DNA from: Nautilus pompilius
Taxonomy: Eukaryota > Mollusca > Cephalopoda > Nautilida > Nautilidae
Direction: 5' to 3'
NCBI GenBank assembly: GCA_018389105.1
Contig: JACATO010002129.1
Span: 1 to 64,000, forward strand
Length of the DNA: 64,000 bases
Part shown: one piece after another, positions 12,211 to 24,995 of the stretch
Numbering within the stretch: the stretch's first letter is position 1
How the letters are laid out: each line of letters starts with the position of its first letter
Notes under the pieces: model-generated
Database searches by the model: none
The model's input: the letters and a program-made list of their open reading frames with translations, nothing else
What the model was told of the DNA's origin: nothing
Program-made: the position numbers and the translations under genes

Positions 12211-12300
12211 AACGTCATCTCTCTTTCTGTACTGCTCATCCCCCCCTCTCTCTCGTCTCTTACTAACGTCATCCCTTTTTGTACTGACGTCATCTCTCTC

Positions 12301-12345
<45 letters not shown>

Positions 12346-12889
12346 TCTACTAACGTCATCCTCTTTCTGTACGACGTCAAATCTCTCTCCTCTCATCCCT
12401 TTTCTGTACTGACGTCATCTCCCCCCCTCTCTCTCTCACTCTCTCTACTAACGTCATCCTCTCTGTACTGACTCACTTACTCTCTAGCTCTCTCTTCTAC
12501 TAACGTCATCCCTCTTTCTGTACTGACGTCATATCTCTCTCTCTCTCTCTCTCTATACAACGTCATCCCTCTTCTGTACTGACGTCATATCTCTCTCTCA
12601 CTCTCTAACGTCATCCTCTTTCTGTACTGACGTCATATCTCTCTCTCTCTCTCTCTACTAACGTCATCACCCTTTTTCTGTACTGACGTCATCTCTCTCT
12701 CTCTTCTCTCTCTATCTCTCTCTCTCTCTCTCACTCTCTACTAACGTCATCCCTCTTTCTGTACTGACGTCATATCTCTCACTCTCTCTACTAACGTCAT
12801 CCCTCTTTCTGTACTGACGTCATCTCCCCCCCTCTCTCTCTCACTCTCTCTACTAACGTCATCCCTCTTTCTGTACTGACGGACATCTC

Positions 12890-12943
<54 letters not shown>

Positions 12944-12972
12944 ACGTCATCCCTCTTTCTGTACTGACGTCA

Positions 12973-13039
<67 letters not shown>
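12180..13039 (+). repeat. CRE satellite family, array 1
   Basis: A CT-rich array of irregular units. Two alternating cores recur: CTACTAACGTCATCCCTC and TTTCTGTACTGACGTCATCT, separated by CT dinucleotide runs of variable length. The second core contains the full TGACGTCA palindrome about eight times here; the first has TAACGTCA. The array closes with a long CT run (12966-13039). Basic Arg-Glu or Ser-Leu frames that run through it are by-products of the dinucleotide repeat, not genes. Related arrays lie at 48.46, 50.16, 52.39 and 54.05 kb. Confidence 0.95.
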
Positions 13040-13042
<3 letters not shown>

Positions 13043-16000
13043 CGACAGCTGATGAAGGTAAACTCTAACTAATCTGCTTGCTGTTGTTCTCAAGCAGGAT
13101 AAGACAATATACCGCTGGCGTGTGGTTTCACCAGAACCGGGAGATCGATGATTGGTGAACAAAATCCTCTAAAAGAAAAGTTACAAAACGCGAAATCAAC
13201 AATTTCTACAAATAAAATTAAAAAAATTCTTTCTTTTAATTCCACGTAAAATCTAGTAAAAAAACAACAAATCTGAAAATTAGTTTCCCCTTTTAAATAC
13301 TAAGTTACTTTATCCCTTTACAGCAGACAATGACTATTCGCCATTATTTAATAACAAATAACTGAATCTCTACATTTTTTCGAGTGTCAAATAAAGAAAA
13401 TCGTCTCGTTTTTTTTACTGGCTTTCATAACGAAGTGAGAATCCCTCGCTTACGTGCATCCAGTTAAAAGTGAAAGTTAACTCAGTTTAGCGTATGACAA
13501 ATACCAGGCGGAACCCACGAGGATATTGCACTAATCTTGTCATGTTCCCTCGAGCAGCTAACAGTCTAGTCAAGTACCATCTCACTAAGCTAAACGTCAA
13601 ACGAGTGCAGATCATCAGTACCCTTATCCCACCTCCCGTTAACAAAGTAGGGTTTTTCCCCCACAAATGTAGCAGAGTGTACAGCCAGCCAGTTTGGTCA
13701 CGCCCCTGCCCTAAACTAAAGCTAGCGACAAAGAATGCTTTTTGGGGATTTAACCCGCGCGCTATTTACCTGACACGGTATAGAGTTGGTGGATTTCCAC
13801 ACCTGACTACGGTAGAGAATAGCTTCGTGGTAAGGAACAGGTGAACGGCCTTTAAACGGTTCCACGACTGAGAGATTTTTTTTAAAATTAGTCACTTAAG
13901 GTAATAAGGACCGACAAAAGTGATCGTTACAGCGACATACCCTTCCTAAACAATCTGCCATTGGACCATTAACTCGCAGCAGCGATGCGGTTTCCTTAGG
14001 GGGTCTGACCTTTCATCTAATGGTATAAAGAGACTCAGTGCATCTTTTTAAAGCGTAATGACATCGAAACCAGTCGTTTCGACTTCGATCTGTTCTTGGT
14101 GAGCTTCTAAAATCTGGTTTTCCTTCATTTTTAAATTATCTGGACGAACGTGTTTTTGAATTTTTACGCAAAGCACCTCAAATCTCGGAACAGTCGAGAA
14201 TTGGAAACAGAATCGGAAGGCGGTTGAGCAGTTCGGTGAAGCGAAAGCGAAGGGCCTAGAATGGTAATAGCGACAGATGGCCGAGTCCCTTAGAGAATAG
14301 TCTGGCAAGATAACGGAGGCGCGACAAGAACGATCGTCTTTGTTCAGAGCCGAAGTCGAGGCCTTGGCCTCAGTAGTCAGCAGGAACAAATTTGTGGTCT
14401 TAAAAGAAACTCACTAAACCTGGTAAGCAGAAGTGAGGGTAGGATGGGGCGAGGTCAAAAGAGGTGTGGTGACTGAGGTTGTAAAATCCCGAGGGGGGGG
14501 CGCGCACTGGCATAATGTACAACGAGAGAGGGCAGTTTAGCTATCGGGCAGTGCGCAGTCGGTTAGTCTGTTGGAATGCGTTGATTGAGGGCGCGAGAGA
14601 GATAAATTCCCGGTCGGGACTGGCCGCACTTTCCTGGCAAAGTTTCTTCACCAGCCGGTCGCGTGAGGATTTTCCGGGTTCTCCGCTTTCCTCTCAGATC
14701 TACAAAATAGGTGCGGCTAACCTCCACTGGTTTAGGAAACTGAAACCGGAAGCAGGGTAGGGAACGGATGTGGCTGATAATGAATTACACCCTCTGTCAG
14801 TCTCCCCAGGAAGTCACTTCCGTTCAGGCTTAGTCGATCGAGGGTCGAGAGCGCTCCATAGCCCTAACCCCGACTCAGCTCTTCTAAGTGCCATAAATTT
14901 TTCTTATATTTGGTCTTGTACAATTTGATGTTTGGTTTGCTAATTTTCTACATCAGGTAATACTCGAAGTCTCAGCAACAAAGAGCATCAGTAAATACTA
15001 ACTGGACTCAAAAACAACTTTGAAGCGATTATTGGGTAAAACTCCTGTGTAGAGTCCACAACTGATTCTTAAATCTCTTAATCACTTTAACGTTGTCTTC
15101 CGCTACAGTTGATGCAACTTCAGTTATAAGTAGGTCTTCAAGCCTTCCACAAAGGGGGTTGGGCCCGGAAATTAAGGTTTAGAGGTAGAATTAGTTGATA
15201 AAAAAAGCATGCCAAAGTCTTTCTCGATCAAGTGCAGATCAGTGGTTTACTGAAAAGTTAAGAGTCAGCTTCGTCGCACAGAAATGATTCCCTTATTGAA
15301 AGGAAGGAAGATCTTCAACGTCCATTCTTTGAACAGACCCATCGTGAGTTTATTTAATTAACGTCATGGCGTCGGTGACTACACCTTCCCGCTATCAACC
15401 ATAGTGTGGCTGCAGCAAAACCCATCATCAATAACTACCTTTCAGATTTATTAAATAATAATAGGGCGCGGTTTAATTTTTAATTTTCACCACATCTTCT
15501 CGTACCCTAAAATGAGTCCCCAGCCCCCCTTCCTTTCTTTTATAGGTTTACCAATTATGGTTCCTGACTTTCTCTTAAAAAGCAATTTATGTTTCTTCAC
15601 CGATTGATTAAATTCCTTTGGCGATCGAAGACGCACTTAAGACCGCGTAGCTGAAAGAACGAAAGTATAAAATAGTTTAAAGGAAAAGATATTTTCTGGT
15701 TCTGGTCCCTAGGCTATCGGTGTAGTCCAGCCGCCAGCCGGTCGTTACACGACGATCCACGGTTAGTGTATAAATACCGTTTCTAGCGATTTGTTAAACA
15801 ATAAGTCGGATTGATTTTCTAAAACCTCAGTAAAATAATTAAAAAAAAAAAAATTGCAGCGGTAAGGAAGGAACAAAGGGGACACGAGCCAGCGGAGATC
15901 TTGTGGGTTATCTGGCTGCAAGCACGGGGTGTCAACAACGGCGAGACGTAGATTAGCCCGAAGTGTTCTCACCGGCGGTGTAACTGTCCGAGAATCCGAG

Positions 16001-16119
16001 ACAACCAAACGGCGAGGTTCAGCGGGAGTAAAACGGTGGAATGGTAAAACGCGAAAGAGGGCGCTCTTTACGGACAAGTCCAACAACAGCGGGCGCGTAG
16101 CGGTCAATACACAACAGAT
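13040..16119. other. Unique sequence, no supported gene
   Basis: Mixed composition. Around 14430-14760 it is GC-richer, with a G run at 14492-14499. A good pyrimidine acceptor there (TCCGCTTTCCTCTCAG, ending 14698) is followed by a short frame ending IGAANLHWFRKLKPEAG and a stop, which could be a terminal exon, but nothing supports it further. Other frames (13494-13844 plus, 14048-14389 minus) show no motif. Confidence 0.4.
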
Positions 16120-16600
16120 ACAGTGAACCGTTGGGGCGGATCAGTGGAGACGTGAGGCTGCATATCAGCCAAGGGTATTGGAGATTTCGCATAAAATCGA
16201 AGAATCGTCGAGTGCCGAAAGATACAGGCAGGTTCTCGTCCACGATGTCATTCTCTCAGAAAGGCATCTCATTGGGCTGAGATTTATCACCCCAGGCATG
16301 CAGCCAATGTGGTGAGGACTATCTGTAAGGTAGAGGCTGGTGGAACATTGCACAGAGATACCGCGACCTGTACAAAGCCCTGATGTGAACACAGTTGAGG
16401 CTATACAAGGTTATATGGCTACGAAAACGTCATACGGTAAATGAGCACTTTATTGAATTGTGGAATGCACTACACTATATATGGAACAGGATTCCACAGT
16501 CTTACACTGATAACCTGCGTGGAAACACGAAAACAAGGTGTCATCCTCTACATAAAGCGAAGAACTCACACCAAATACTAAGGCACCGTAAAACTTATTC
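16120..16600 (+). mobile_element. Tc1/mariner-type transposase relic, lineage C
   Basis: Fragments of a Tc1-like DD34E transposase can be read in order on the plus strand with several frameshifts. They are ISGDVRLHISQG (near 16140), RYRQVLVHDVI (near 16218), HAANVVRTICK (near 16299), PVQSPDVNTVEAI (near 16372, the SPDxN motif before the third catalytic residue), and ELWNALHYIWNRIPQ with the C-terminal TRCHPLHKAKN (16460-16560). In intact relatives the last part ends in a basic RCxxxIxAxGxHT-type tail. Frameshifts and stops make it non-functional. The C-terminal sequence differs clearly from the two relics at 23.2 and 46.9 kb, so it is a separate lineage. Terminal inverted repeats were not found. 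Confidence 0.75.
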
Positions 16601-17559
16601 AGTTTTTGTATATTTTATGTAGGAAAATATCATTTATTCATCGTATGTGCATATCCTGTGCGTGTTTTCTTCCATGACTGTCTTCAGTACGGTGATGTTT
16701 CTGATCCGGCTTCGATGCTAATATTCTCCAATCAGACTCATATTTTTTTTTTTAATAATCAAATCTTCCATCGATACAATACACTGGTGGCCGTCATCTT
16801 ATCCTTTTGATTAGTGACGTCAGAACCTTTGTGAGCGGGCGCGGGGCACAATGACCCGCACGATCGCGTTTGTCCCCTTCTTCACAGGAGAGCTCTGCCA
16901 ACCACACACGCGTGTTTGACGTTTAAATCTAGTGCAATTTTCTTGATGAGTTCGAATTATACCAGTGATGTCGAATGTTGTTGTCCCCCCCCTCTCTCTC
17001 TCTCTCTCCTGCCCTACAGAATGATACTGCAACCGGGTTGGTTTTATTGCCAATTTTGTATACTTCATCACAGCAAACACAAAAAATATTATGATCTAAT
17101 CCGGCTGACAACAAGAGAATAATTCTCGCCTCAAGACTTAGCAATAAGCCGTTTCAAGACGTACATCCCTCCCCTCAGGTGATACTAGAGGTTTTATGCA
17201 TTTGTAAAAAGAAGAAAAGTAGGCGTTTTAGCAATTTTATATCATCATAAAATTAAAGTAATTGGTACGTCGTTCGCTAGAAAATAAATAAAAATAAAAA
17301 TGTGCTTCGGGGTTAGGTAAAGATACGTAAACTAGATTTATAATTAGTTAAATGAAAAATGCAGTAAAACTGAAGCTCCAAAACAAGAATTTCAATTCGC
17401 TGCGTTTTCATAATGGTCTCTGTCCTGGCGTGCCAGCTGTTTACTAATAGTGATAATTAATAACGAAATATTTCATTCCCACCACCCACCCTCTATTGTT
17501 TACTGAAGGAAATCGTTTAGAGAAACATCTCAAACCGGACTCGGCCTATCAGCGAACGC
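16601..17559. other. Unique sequence, no supported gene
   Basis: AT-rich, with a poly-T (16744-16754), a short CT run (16992-17009) and one perfect CRE palindrome at 16815-16822. No supported coding segment. Confidence 0.5.
16815..16822. promoter_or_regulatory. Isolated perfect CRE palindrome TGACGTCA
   Basis: Context TTAGTGACGTCAGAAC, in unique AT-rich sequence just downstream of the Tc1 relic. Confidence 0.3.
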
Positions 17560-18264
17560 GTTTCACGTATGAAACGTCACGTGCGCAGCCTTCCAATCGT
17601 AATGCCTAACGCGTTTCTTCTCCGGCGCCGGGCAGATTTTGACAGGAATCGATGCAGAACCTGAGCACCGGTCGGTCGTGAGGTCCGGGTAATGTAAGCG
17701 TTTAAAATCCCTGGAACGGGCCTCGGGTAATGGGGATGGGGGTGTGTGCGCAGAGGTCTGTAATTCTACGATGATACGTAATCGGGTGTTCGACTGGGAC
17801 GCTCCGGTCAGCGCCAACAACGAGCACGCGAAGTGTTTTCCGGTCGCCGCCGCCGGAAGTCGGTTGGACGCGCGCGCTTCGGCGGGCGCCAATAGACCGT
17901 GACGTTAAACGACCGTATCACGCAGGGGCTGGAAACGCTCCACCCTTCGTTTGTTGGCGGCACGCGCTTTGCTGAATTTCCCGCAACGTTTCCTACCTCC
18001 ATGAGGGTTCTTCGTGGTAACTGTTCCTATTTCCAGGCGAACCCGTGTGACTCGCGAGGACCGGCGTAGACGACTATGGCGTCGCTCCGTCGTTTTTGGC
18101 GTGGATGACCGACAGAGAATCTATGCCGGCTGAACCACGCTGCTGCTACACCTTCGTCCGTCCGCTCGTTGGTTGAAGCGAACTTTGGCCCGACTTGCAA
18201 CACCAGAGAGCTTATTAAGGGGGGGCCTGATGACGGACACGCACCTGCCGAGAGCCGGAGAGAG
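17560..18264 (+). promoter_or_regulatory. CpG-rich promoter-like block with 5' exon
   Basis: This is one of two marked CpG-rich blocks in an otherwise AT-leaning window. It ends in GAG followed by GTAAGT, a near-perfect splice donor with GT at 18265. Several short upstream frames precede the last ATG: 18001-18069, 18076-18108 and 18105-18176, the last two overlapping. Together this looks like a TATA-less CpG promoter and a 5' untranslated first exon transcribed on the plus strand. The transcription start cannot be placed from sequence alone. Confidence 0.4.
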
Positions 18265-19085
18265 GTAAGTATATATTCAAATTAATACTTAGTAATATGC
18301 TTCCCTGGGTATATTTCCTCAATTTTTCGTTGCTACAAAAAGATGGATAGTTTCCAATCTTTTGTAAATGTAACATTTTGAATTCCCTAATATTTGCTGT
18401 TGAAAAAAAAAAGGGGGGAGGGAATTATGTTGAATTTTATTGATTATCTTTCCTCTTTCATCCCTTATTATTTACTTGATTATCCTTATATAATTACCTC
18501 CCTTGTTTTGTCGGGAAAATACATACCATGAAGTAAAGTAAACATTCGGGGCTGGATGTTATCTATGTATAAAGACTTTATATAAGAAATTTTTCCATAT
18601 AAATTGAAGAGTAAAGTATGAACTCATTTTCAGTAGTCAAATTCTTAATATAACCTTTAATAATGCTTAGGTAAATGTTTTCTTGAGACAACAACCTGCC
18701 CACAACAGGGGCTGATTCTCTTAGGGGGGGGGAGTTGGAGCTGATTGTCCTCTTCCCCACCTAAATCGCGAGTGAGTCCGTTCCAGAGTAACAGTTAGGT
18801 GATGTGTATATATATAGAAAGCCTATGGTTACAAACACCTGGCTGTTAATCAGCATATGGCTTTACTATCTTACCAAATTCACTACCAGTCACGCTACTG
18901 CCACTAAACTATTCCCCAGATTTCCCTGAAACAATAAACAAAATACAAAATTCTACTTACTACGTGAAAGGATTTCTAAAATCGCTTCTTTCTTTTTAAC
19001 TAGGACCCTGACCACATCGCACCTGTCACGGCGGCAACAACTTCCCCTACAGGTTCGCGACGAATACTTGACACCGGTGCGATAA
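18230..19085 (+). CDS. Candidate spliced small frame, exons 18230-18264 and 19004-19085
   Basis: ATG at 18230 opens a frame (MTDTHLPRAGE) that reaches the donor GAG/GTAAGT at 18264/18265 after 35 bases. A pyrimidine-rich acceptor (CTTCTTTCTTTTTAACTAG) ends at 19003. Joining the two keeps the frame open through TLTTSHLSRRQQLPLQV to TAA at 19083-19085, 38 residues in all. The implied intron is 739 bases and contains a copy of dispersed repeat R2. No homology is recognised. The frame may be a real short protein, the start of a longer one if exon 2 ends earlier (for example at CTACAG/GTTCGC), or only another upstream frame in a spliced 5' UTR. Splice signals are the stronger part of the case; the protein call is weak. 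Confidence 0.25.
18547..18750 (+). repeat. Dispersed repeat family R2, copy 1
   Basis: About 204 bases, clearly alike to 34791-34990 in the same orientation. Shared blocks include GTATAAAGACTTT, ATAAATTGAAGAGTAAAGTA, GTCAAATTCTTAATA, TTGAGACAAC and CAGGGGCTGATT. Differences are mostly single substitutions and short indels. It has no coding potential and no obvious inverted ends, and it sits inside the proposed intron. A short non-autonomous element is likely. Confidence 0.85.
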
Positions 19086-22000
19086 ACATGATGCACTTCT
19101 GAAATTTTTTTAGTAATGAGACGACCAGCCGCGACCGTCTCTACAATTAATATTTCAATTCATTTCGGCACAAGCTTATCATAGTCATTTTTTAAAAATT
19201 ATTATTTGATTTGATATGTAGTTAAGTATTCTGACGTAATTAGAGATTAGAATATTTATATTTTTAAAAGTTTTATCGCTTGTAATTGGTGTTGTCTTTT
19301 TAAGCCTAGAGAAATAGGTCAGCTCGACTCAAACCAAACAGATTATTTCTCTCCTTACAGCTGGAGATTGCATAAGTGATTTCAACGGAAGTAGCTTGGC
19401 CCCTAATTGGCTTAGAGGGTGATGAAGGGATTGGCCAGAAAGTGAGAGGGGTGGAGGAGAAAGGAAAGAGACCCTTATGATGGTGAAGATTGGCCGACCT
19501 CGCTGTCGGGAAGACGAAGATCTATGGGCCATGCAAACGAGCGATAGCAGCCCAGATGGCTTTATCCTAAAACTGTAGACCCCGCTGATTAAGGGGTTGG
19601 TTAGGGTTAGAAATAAACCCCAATTTTACCAAACAAACGTTTTCATTTTCACAAAGGAAGCCACCATAAATCGGTTCGTATCCGACGAAGACCCGGCGTC
19701 TCCCAAAACCCGACCCCTGCTTTCTGTCAATACTCACTCAGAGACTATCCTACAGTGATTCAGGCGAAATTCTTAGTGAATTTGAACCTCTGCGTGTGAG
19801 CTTTACATCTAGTTCCTTTTGTTGTAGTAGTTTTCTCCCCTTCCAACTCTTCATGCAATATGCAATGAAGAAACGTTTTACATATTTATGCTGAACACAT
19901 CTGCAGCAATCTACCCGATTTCCTCCCAGTCATATTCAATAACGAGAATTCTTGCCATAATTGTAAGTTCGTGGTTTTCATTTTCGTATTTTACAGAGTA
20001 AATATTAATTTTTTCAGTCAAAGTTCCCGTTTCTTTTACCCTTTAAAATTCCTAAATTTTAAGTGCCATACGTACTGCTCCTTTCTTTATGTTGCTAAAT
20101 TATAATCTTTCTTTATAAACTCGGTGAAGGAGCTTAATTATATAATTAATATATATATATATTTATTAAGCTCAGATGTGAAATAACATGACCGAGGAAA
20201 TCATATTTTACTTTTAAAATATTTTTTAAAAAACGTTGTTACTTTTCCAACTATTGTTAATGATCCATTCTTATTCATCCCTACAAAAACACTTTATTTT
20301 TAAGATGTGGGATGGAAATAACTATATACTACAGCAGTATTAGTCGTGTTACACTGTCCACATTTTTTCTTTAAAGGTTTGCTGAAGCCCAATTGTATTT
20401 TCAGATAATGTCAAATTTTAATTTCCTGCATCAATGATATTAAAAAATAGAGTAGAGTCTTTTCATCTGTATCTGAAAAAACAAACAACTGATTTTAAAG
20501 CTCGTCAAGGGAGATTATTACAAGTTCTTCGGTCAATGAAATAAATCTGCACGGATATGACATCAAATTACGTCATCGGCTCGTCAACATACGGTAAATC
20601 ACGTGTTTTAGTCACAACCGTCTTGATTTAAAACAAAAAAAAACAGAAACATATTGACCAGTAGGTTTTTCTATAACGGAACATATCCGTATAATTTGAG
20701 TTTGCCAAGTTTTCTGAATGATTACCATTGAATCGAAACCTGGCCAGTGATATTTACAGCTTTTGTATTTCAATTTTTTAAAAAAGTATAAATTAATACT
20801 TTTTTGACTAAGATATAAAATAATTGCGTTATTTCTATCCCCCCTTTTTTAAATTAAGAATCATCCAACCTATAAATAAGCTTCGGCATGTTTGATTAAC
20901 AGACACCTTCTGCATTTCCTGATTGCTGTCGTAATGAACCTCTTCGATCAGCATTTCTCTCCGGAATAATAGCAATAAAGAGCAGAGCCTTAATAATTGG
21001 TATTATTTAAAGAATGCAAAATCGCATGATACTTCTGATCTCTCTATGCCTAGACATTTACATGTTGCAGATCATTACCCTTTAAGGCCAGTGGAGGCTA
21101 ATGCAAGAATGTAACGATAAATAACTGGCTAGTTAACCACCCCATACACTAGATTATCGTGGGGAATGAGATTTATTTCAGGCTAAAATCTTTAAAGGAA
21201 AAGTCGGTGATATGGGAAAATCGAAACTATAAATTCTACATTAAATAGCAGTTAGGAATTATTGCTCATGACCGCTGTGCTTCAGTCTCTTCTTTCTGTT
21301 CATGGTCTTTTTGTTGTCGTTAATATCATTTAATTACTTCTCTGGTAATGCTGAAAAATTCTAATAATGTAGTTTTCTTGAACGGACACGCTCTGACTGT
21401 TTGTTGTTTTATTTCGCACGTAATCATTGGACGGAACCCGGAGAAAAATTTCTCGTTGTTGCTGCTGGTGGTCTGAAGTAACCGTAGTGAAAACAGCGAG
21501 CCTGTTGAGAGTTATCGGCCCCTTAACAATACAACCGGAAAGAGCAGCATCACATACACGAGAGCTCTGTGAGACCCTAGTCAGTCGGACTATAGCAGAA
21601 AGGGTTTATAAGTCGAAGTTGGTCCGGGTTCTTTCCAGAACCTTTTTATTTTCGTAATTGTGGAAGACGTAAGATGTCGAACTTTAAGGAAAAATAACAT
21701 GGCAAATAAATATATTTTTCTAAAAGAACTATTTAAATGAGAAAAATTGCGCACCATTGTCTGGAGTCTCGGGCGAGACTCATCCAAAACAATACGTAAC
21801 TAAATAGAAATTGGTATATAATTGAGAAGTCTATGAATAACTTAGCAGAGCAGTAACCGTACATAGAATCTCTGCGAAACTAGATCTCACATAAAAAGGA
21901 ATATGTGAACGAGCTTCAACCGTTTAGGGACATTCGGAAGCCCATTTACGTGGCAGAATATTATCTCGTCGTTTACTCAGAGTTACTGCGGCAGAGTTCA

Positions 22001-23219
22001 GTCGCGAAGTCGGATATGGGTTCGGTCAGGTGCTCCGCCGATCTAGCGGCATGAACGCAAACGTTGTTCTGGAAGTTTTACGAAGCCATAGGCTTGAGAT
22101 CTGAAAATTCCCCGAAAGCAAGCCGGACTACGGACCTTCGAATAATAATTAATTTGTTGCCGCTAAAAGGGGGGGGTCTAATATTTTACATGACAGGAAT
22201 ATTTCAAATCTAAAACTCAGATTTCATTGCGCTTGGAAAGCAAATAGAGCCTTGCCATGTTAATTTGAACGCTCTAAAATTAAATGTAGAGGACCACAAT
22301 TTGTAAATACGTGTACGGGATCCAGTGTTCAGTTCCACGTGGTCGAAAAGTTCCTTCACCTATTATTCACAGGTGTGTTGTTTGGTTGGGATCGTTGGAT
22401 ATTTTCTTTGGAATGTGAGACGGGAAAACCAAAAACAACTGCGCTTTCCAAGTTGTCTCACAGTCACTTCATTGCAGTAATTGAGACTTTCTTTAAAATT
22501 GTTTCAAACATCCACTATATAAAGTTTGCTTAAATTCATTGCGAGCAAAATACAAGATTAAACTTCTTTGGAAACGGAGTAAAAATAGCATAAGTGTTAA
22601 GTTTAATAGGACATATATTTAATTGGGTATAAGTATTTTAAGGTTTAAATTAGTTACGTTAACTTGGAATTTAAGAAGCTTCATTTCAATTCATAAAACC
22701 ACGAAAATTCTAAATTCACGCTACGTAATCTTTTGCTTGCATAAATGAAAAGCGAATCGTTGTGCGAGCTTACAGTGAAGATCAAGTGTGAAGAACGAAG
22801 ATAAATGGACAGGTAAAATATGTAAAGGTACACGTTCCAGCCACGGCCATTGCACTGTAGAAAAGCAATTTCTGGTTCCTTCCACTGACATAAACACCAA
22901 CGGGTCGGTTGTACGTACCGTACACGCGCTCGATCTTCTTAGATTCCAATAGAAAACAATAAACTAAGACACAGCTTCCTTGGCATCCTACAATAGATGC
23001 AAAAGGGTCAGTTTAAATCTGACGAAACGCTCTCGGATCGTGGAGTTGCGCAAGGCGAAGCTCTTATATCCGCAGACAGCTGATCCGGTCGATTGCGTGC
23101 AGTCAACAGCTCGTCTGCAGCCTGGAAGACGGTCCGACCAAAACCGGCGGCTGCACTGAACGCCATAGAAGTGTCAGATACATCCCCCCCCAAGAGAACC
23201 TGCTGCTGGGACCCATCAG
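19086..23219. other. AT-rich sequence, no supported gene
   Basis: Long AT-rich stretch (TA run at 20140-20160, many poly-T tracts) without splice-supported frames. From about 21420 the composition is more mixed. The stretch 23000-23219 may hold a very degraded 5' part of the Tc1 relic that follows. Confidence 0.5.
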
Positions 23220-24080
23220 AAAACCAAGCCTCTGTCCGAAGAGGACCGGCACAAGACGTCCGCTGACTTAAGGGATTTAGGGAAATACCGATTCTCGCAA
23301 GAACTATCCAGAGACGGCCGTGTAATTTCGAACTAATCGGACGCGATGCCAGGAAAAGATACTTTGTTTTCTCAAAGAATCGAAGAGTCTGACTTCAGTT
23401 TGTCAGGTAGCATTTCCATTGAACCCCCAGAGATGTGGGTCAGTGTCTTCTGGTCTTATAAATCATGGTTCCAGAGGTTTGGATGTTGGTTGGACTTATG
23501 TGCGGCAAATATTCGGTGAAGCATTCTGTCCGAAGTGTACCAAACCGACGATCAAAGGTGGAGATAGGTCCTTCATGGTACGGGGCAGTTTCCTCCGTAA
23601 GAGGACAGGGCCTATTTCTCGTATCCAGAGAATAATGGATACGGTTTTTTTTTAATCTTGACGAGTAACTGAGAATTGCCTCCCTCTCAAGTACATTTTC
23701 CAACATGATAACGATCCAAAACATTCAGCCGCCATCGTCAAGCAGCATCTCACAGACCAGAAAGTTCCAGTTTTTAAGTAGTCTGCCCGGAGCCCTGATT
23801 TGAATCCAAAAGAGAAGCCAATGGAACGATGCGGACAAAGCTATTCAGACGAGAAAGCCCCCAAATTTAGATAAGTTGTTCCAAATGATTCAGTCGACTT
23901 GGGGCCGATAATTGCTTAGACCGGTGTATTCGTCTTGTGGACCCCATGGATGAGCGCTGTCCAGGCTGTAATTGATGGTTATGGTTCTGCGGCCGAATTC
24001 TAATACTTCCGAGATCTATTTTATCGTACATCTTTAAAAATCGTGTTGTTTTCTTTTTCGTGACAAAATTTCGAGCGTCA
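23220..24080 (+). mobile_element. Tc1/mariner transposase relic, copy A
   Basis: Tc1-type motifs read in order: a helix-turn-helix segment (LSEEDRHKTSADLRDLG from 23232, then QELSRDGRVISN); ESDFSL at 23387, the first catalytic acidic region; RxFGEAFCPKCTKPTIKGG and FMVRGSF (23508-23594); RIQRIMD; FQHDNDPKHSA (23698, second catalytic Asp); SPDLNPKE (23791, third catalytic Glu); RLVDPMDERC and the C-terminal AVIDGYGSAAEF ending in TAA at 24001-24003. The catalytic core is broken by frameshifts, a poly-T insertion (23645-23653) and an in-frame TAG at 23779. About 50 residues normally between the helix-turn-helix part and the first catalytic region are missing. Non-functional. The 3' end matches copy B again beyond the stop codon. 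Confidence 0.88.
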
Positions 24081-24840
24081 TTGAAACTTTAAACGCTACT
24101 GTATGTCTACGAGTCGCAACTTTGTTAGACGGCTAATGAATATATCCGTAGAGCATGAGTGAGAGGCTTGTCACTTTAACATGACGGCTCCGAGGAAACT
24201 ATGCCCACGCATATGATCACGGCCGATATTCCAATAGAAGCGTTCGGTAAGCGTTCTTCACATGCGGCAACTAATCAGAATAAAATTCGCAATTTAGGTA
24301 CTAGTATTTTCTCTTTAATCATCCATATTTTGTATAGGTTCCTTTCTAGGAACTCGGACGCAAATGCTATTAAAACTCGACTCTATGAAAGAAGCAGCCT
24401 TTCTCCTGAGTAATTATTCTGAGATGAGCAGCTGGTCTCGTTCTGACCGCCAGGTGATTAATTGTGTTCTTAGACGGGTCATCGCCCACTGCAACAAATT
24501 ATTCGTCAACCCCACCATTCCCGATCGGCCTCCGGGGGTCTTACCCTTCATTTTCGTGTTGTTGGCTCCCCCCCCAATAATCGCAGTTTTCGGAGTCTTC
24601 CTTCATCGCCGCCCTTCGGTAGAGGCTTTTGTCCTCTTAAACCGCTGAGGCCGGGTCTTCGAAACGCCGGAATCTCTCACCGGCCCCGACGGTCGTCGGG
24701 AAGACTGACGAAGGTTCTTACAAATACTCTCCATTCAAAAGGTGGAAGAAAACCTGTGTACCCGGAAATACTCCCTCCCCCCCCCCTCGCGACTGGCTGT
24801 AGAAGGGCGAGATGAAACCAAAGGTACCCCAAACCAAGCC
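24081..24840. other. Unique sequence, no supported gene
   Basis: No splice-supported frames. A C run lies at 24569-24575 and another at 24777-24786, which may belong to the tRNA-derived element that follows. Confidence 0.4.
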
Positions 24841-24905
24841 GTACCCGACGGGATTCGAACCTCGCGGCCGAGTGAGCTAACCACTGAGCTATTGCGTGCA
24901 TATGG
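24720..24905 (-). mobile_element. tRNA-derived SINE-like element
   Basis: The minus strand carries a near-perfect A-box TAGCTCAGTGG (plus 24881-24891) and B-box GGTTCGAATCC (plus 24851-24861) only 19 bases apart. A working tRNA needs more room for its anticodon arm, which is missing here. The 5' GCACGCA has no matching 3' acceptor strand. Downstream on the minus strand the sequence continues into a non-tRNA body with a G run and an ill-defined end near 24720. It is best read as a SINE head or a truncated tRNA pseudogene. Confidence 0.65.
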
Positions 24906-24995
24906 TTTTTAAAATCTTTATTTGACTTCAGGGTCCACCGGAGAAAGCCTCGGTTCCTTGCCATGAATGTAAAATTTTCTTCCCTTTAGATTTCC

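Noticed and set aside
12116-12471. Ser/Leu-rich and Arg/Glu-rich proteins in the CT arrays (also at 48.5, 50.2 and 54.2 kb)
   Set aside because: Direct translation of CT/GA dinucleotides.
24841-24905. Functional tRNA gene
   Set aside because: A and B boxes are good, but the anticodon arm is missing and the acceptor strands do not pair.
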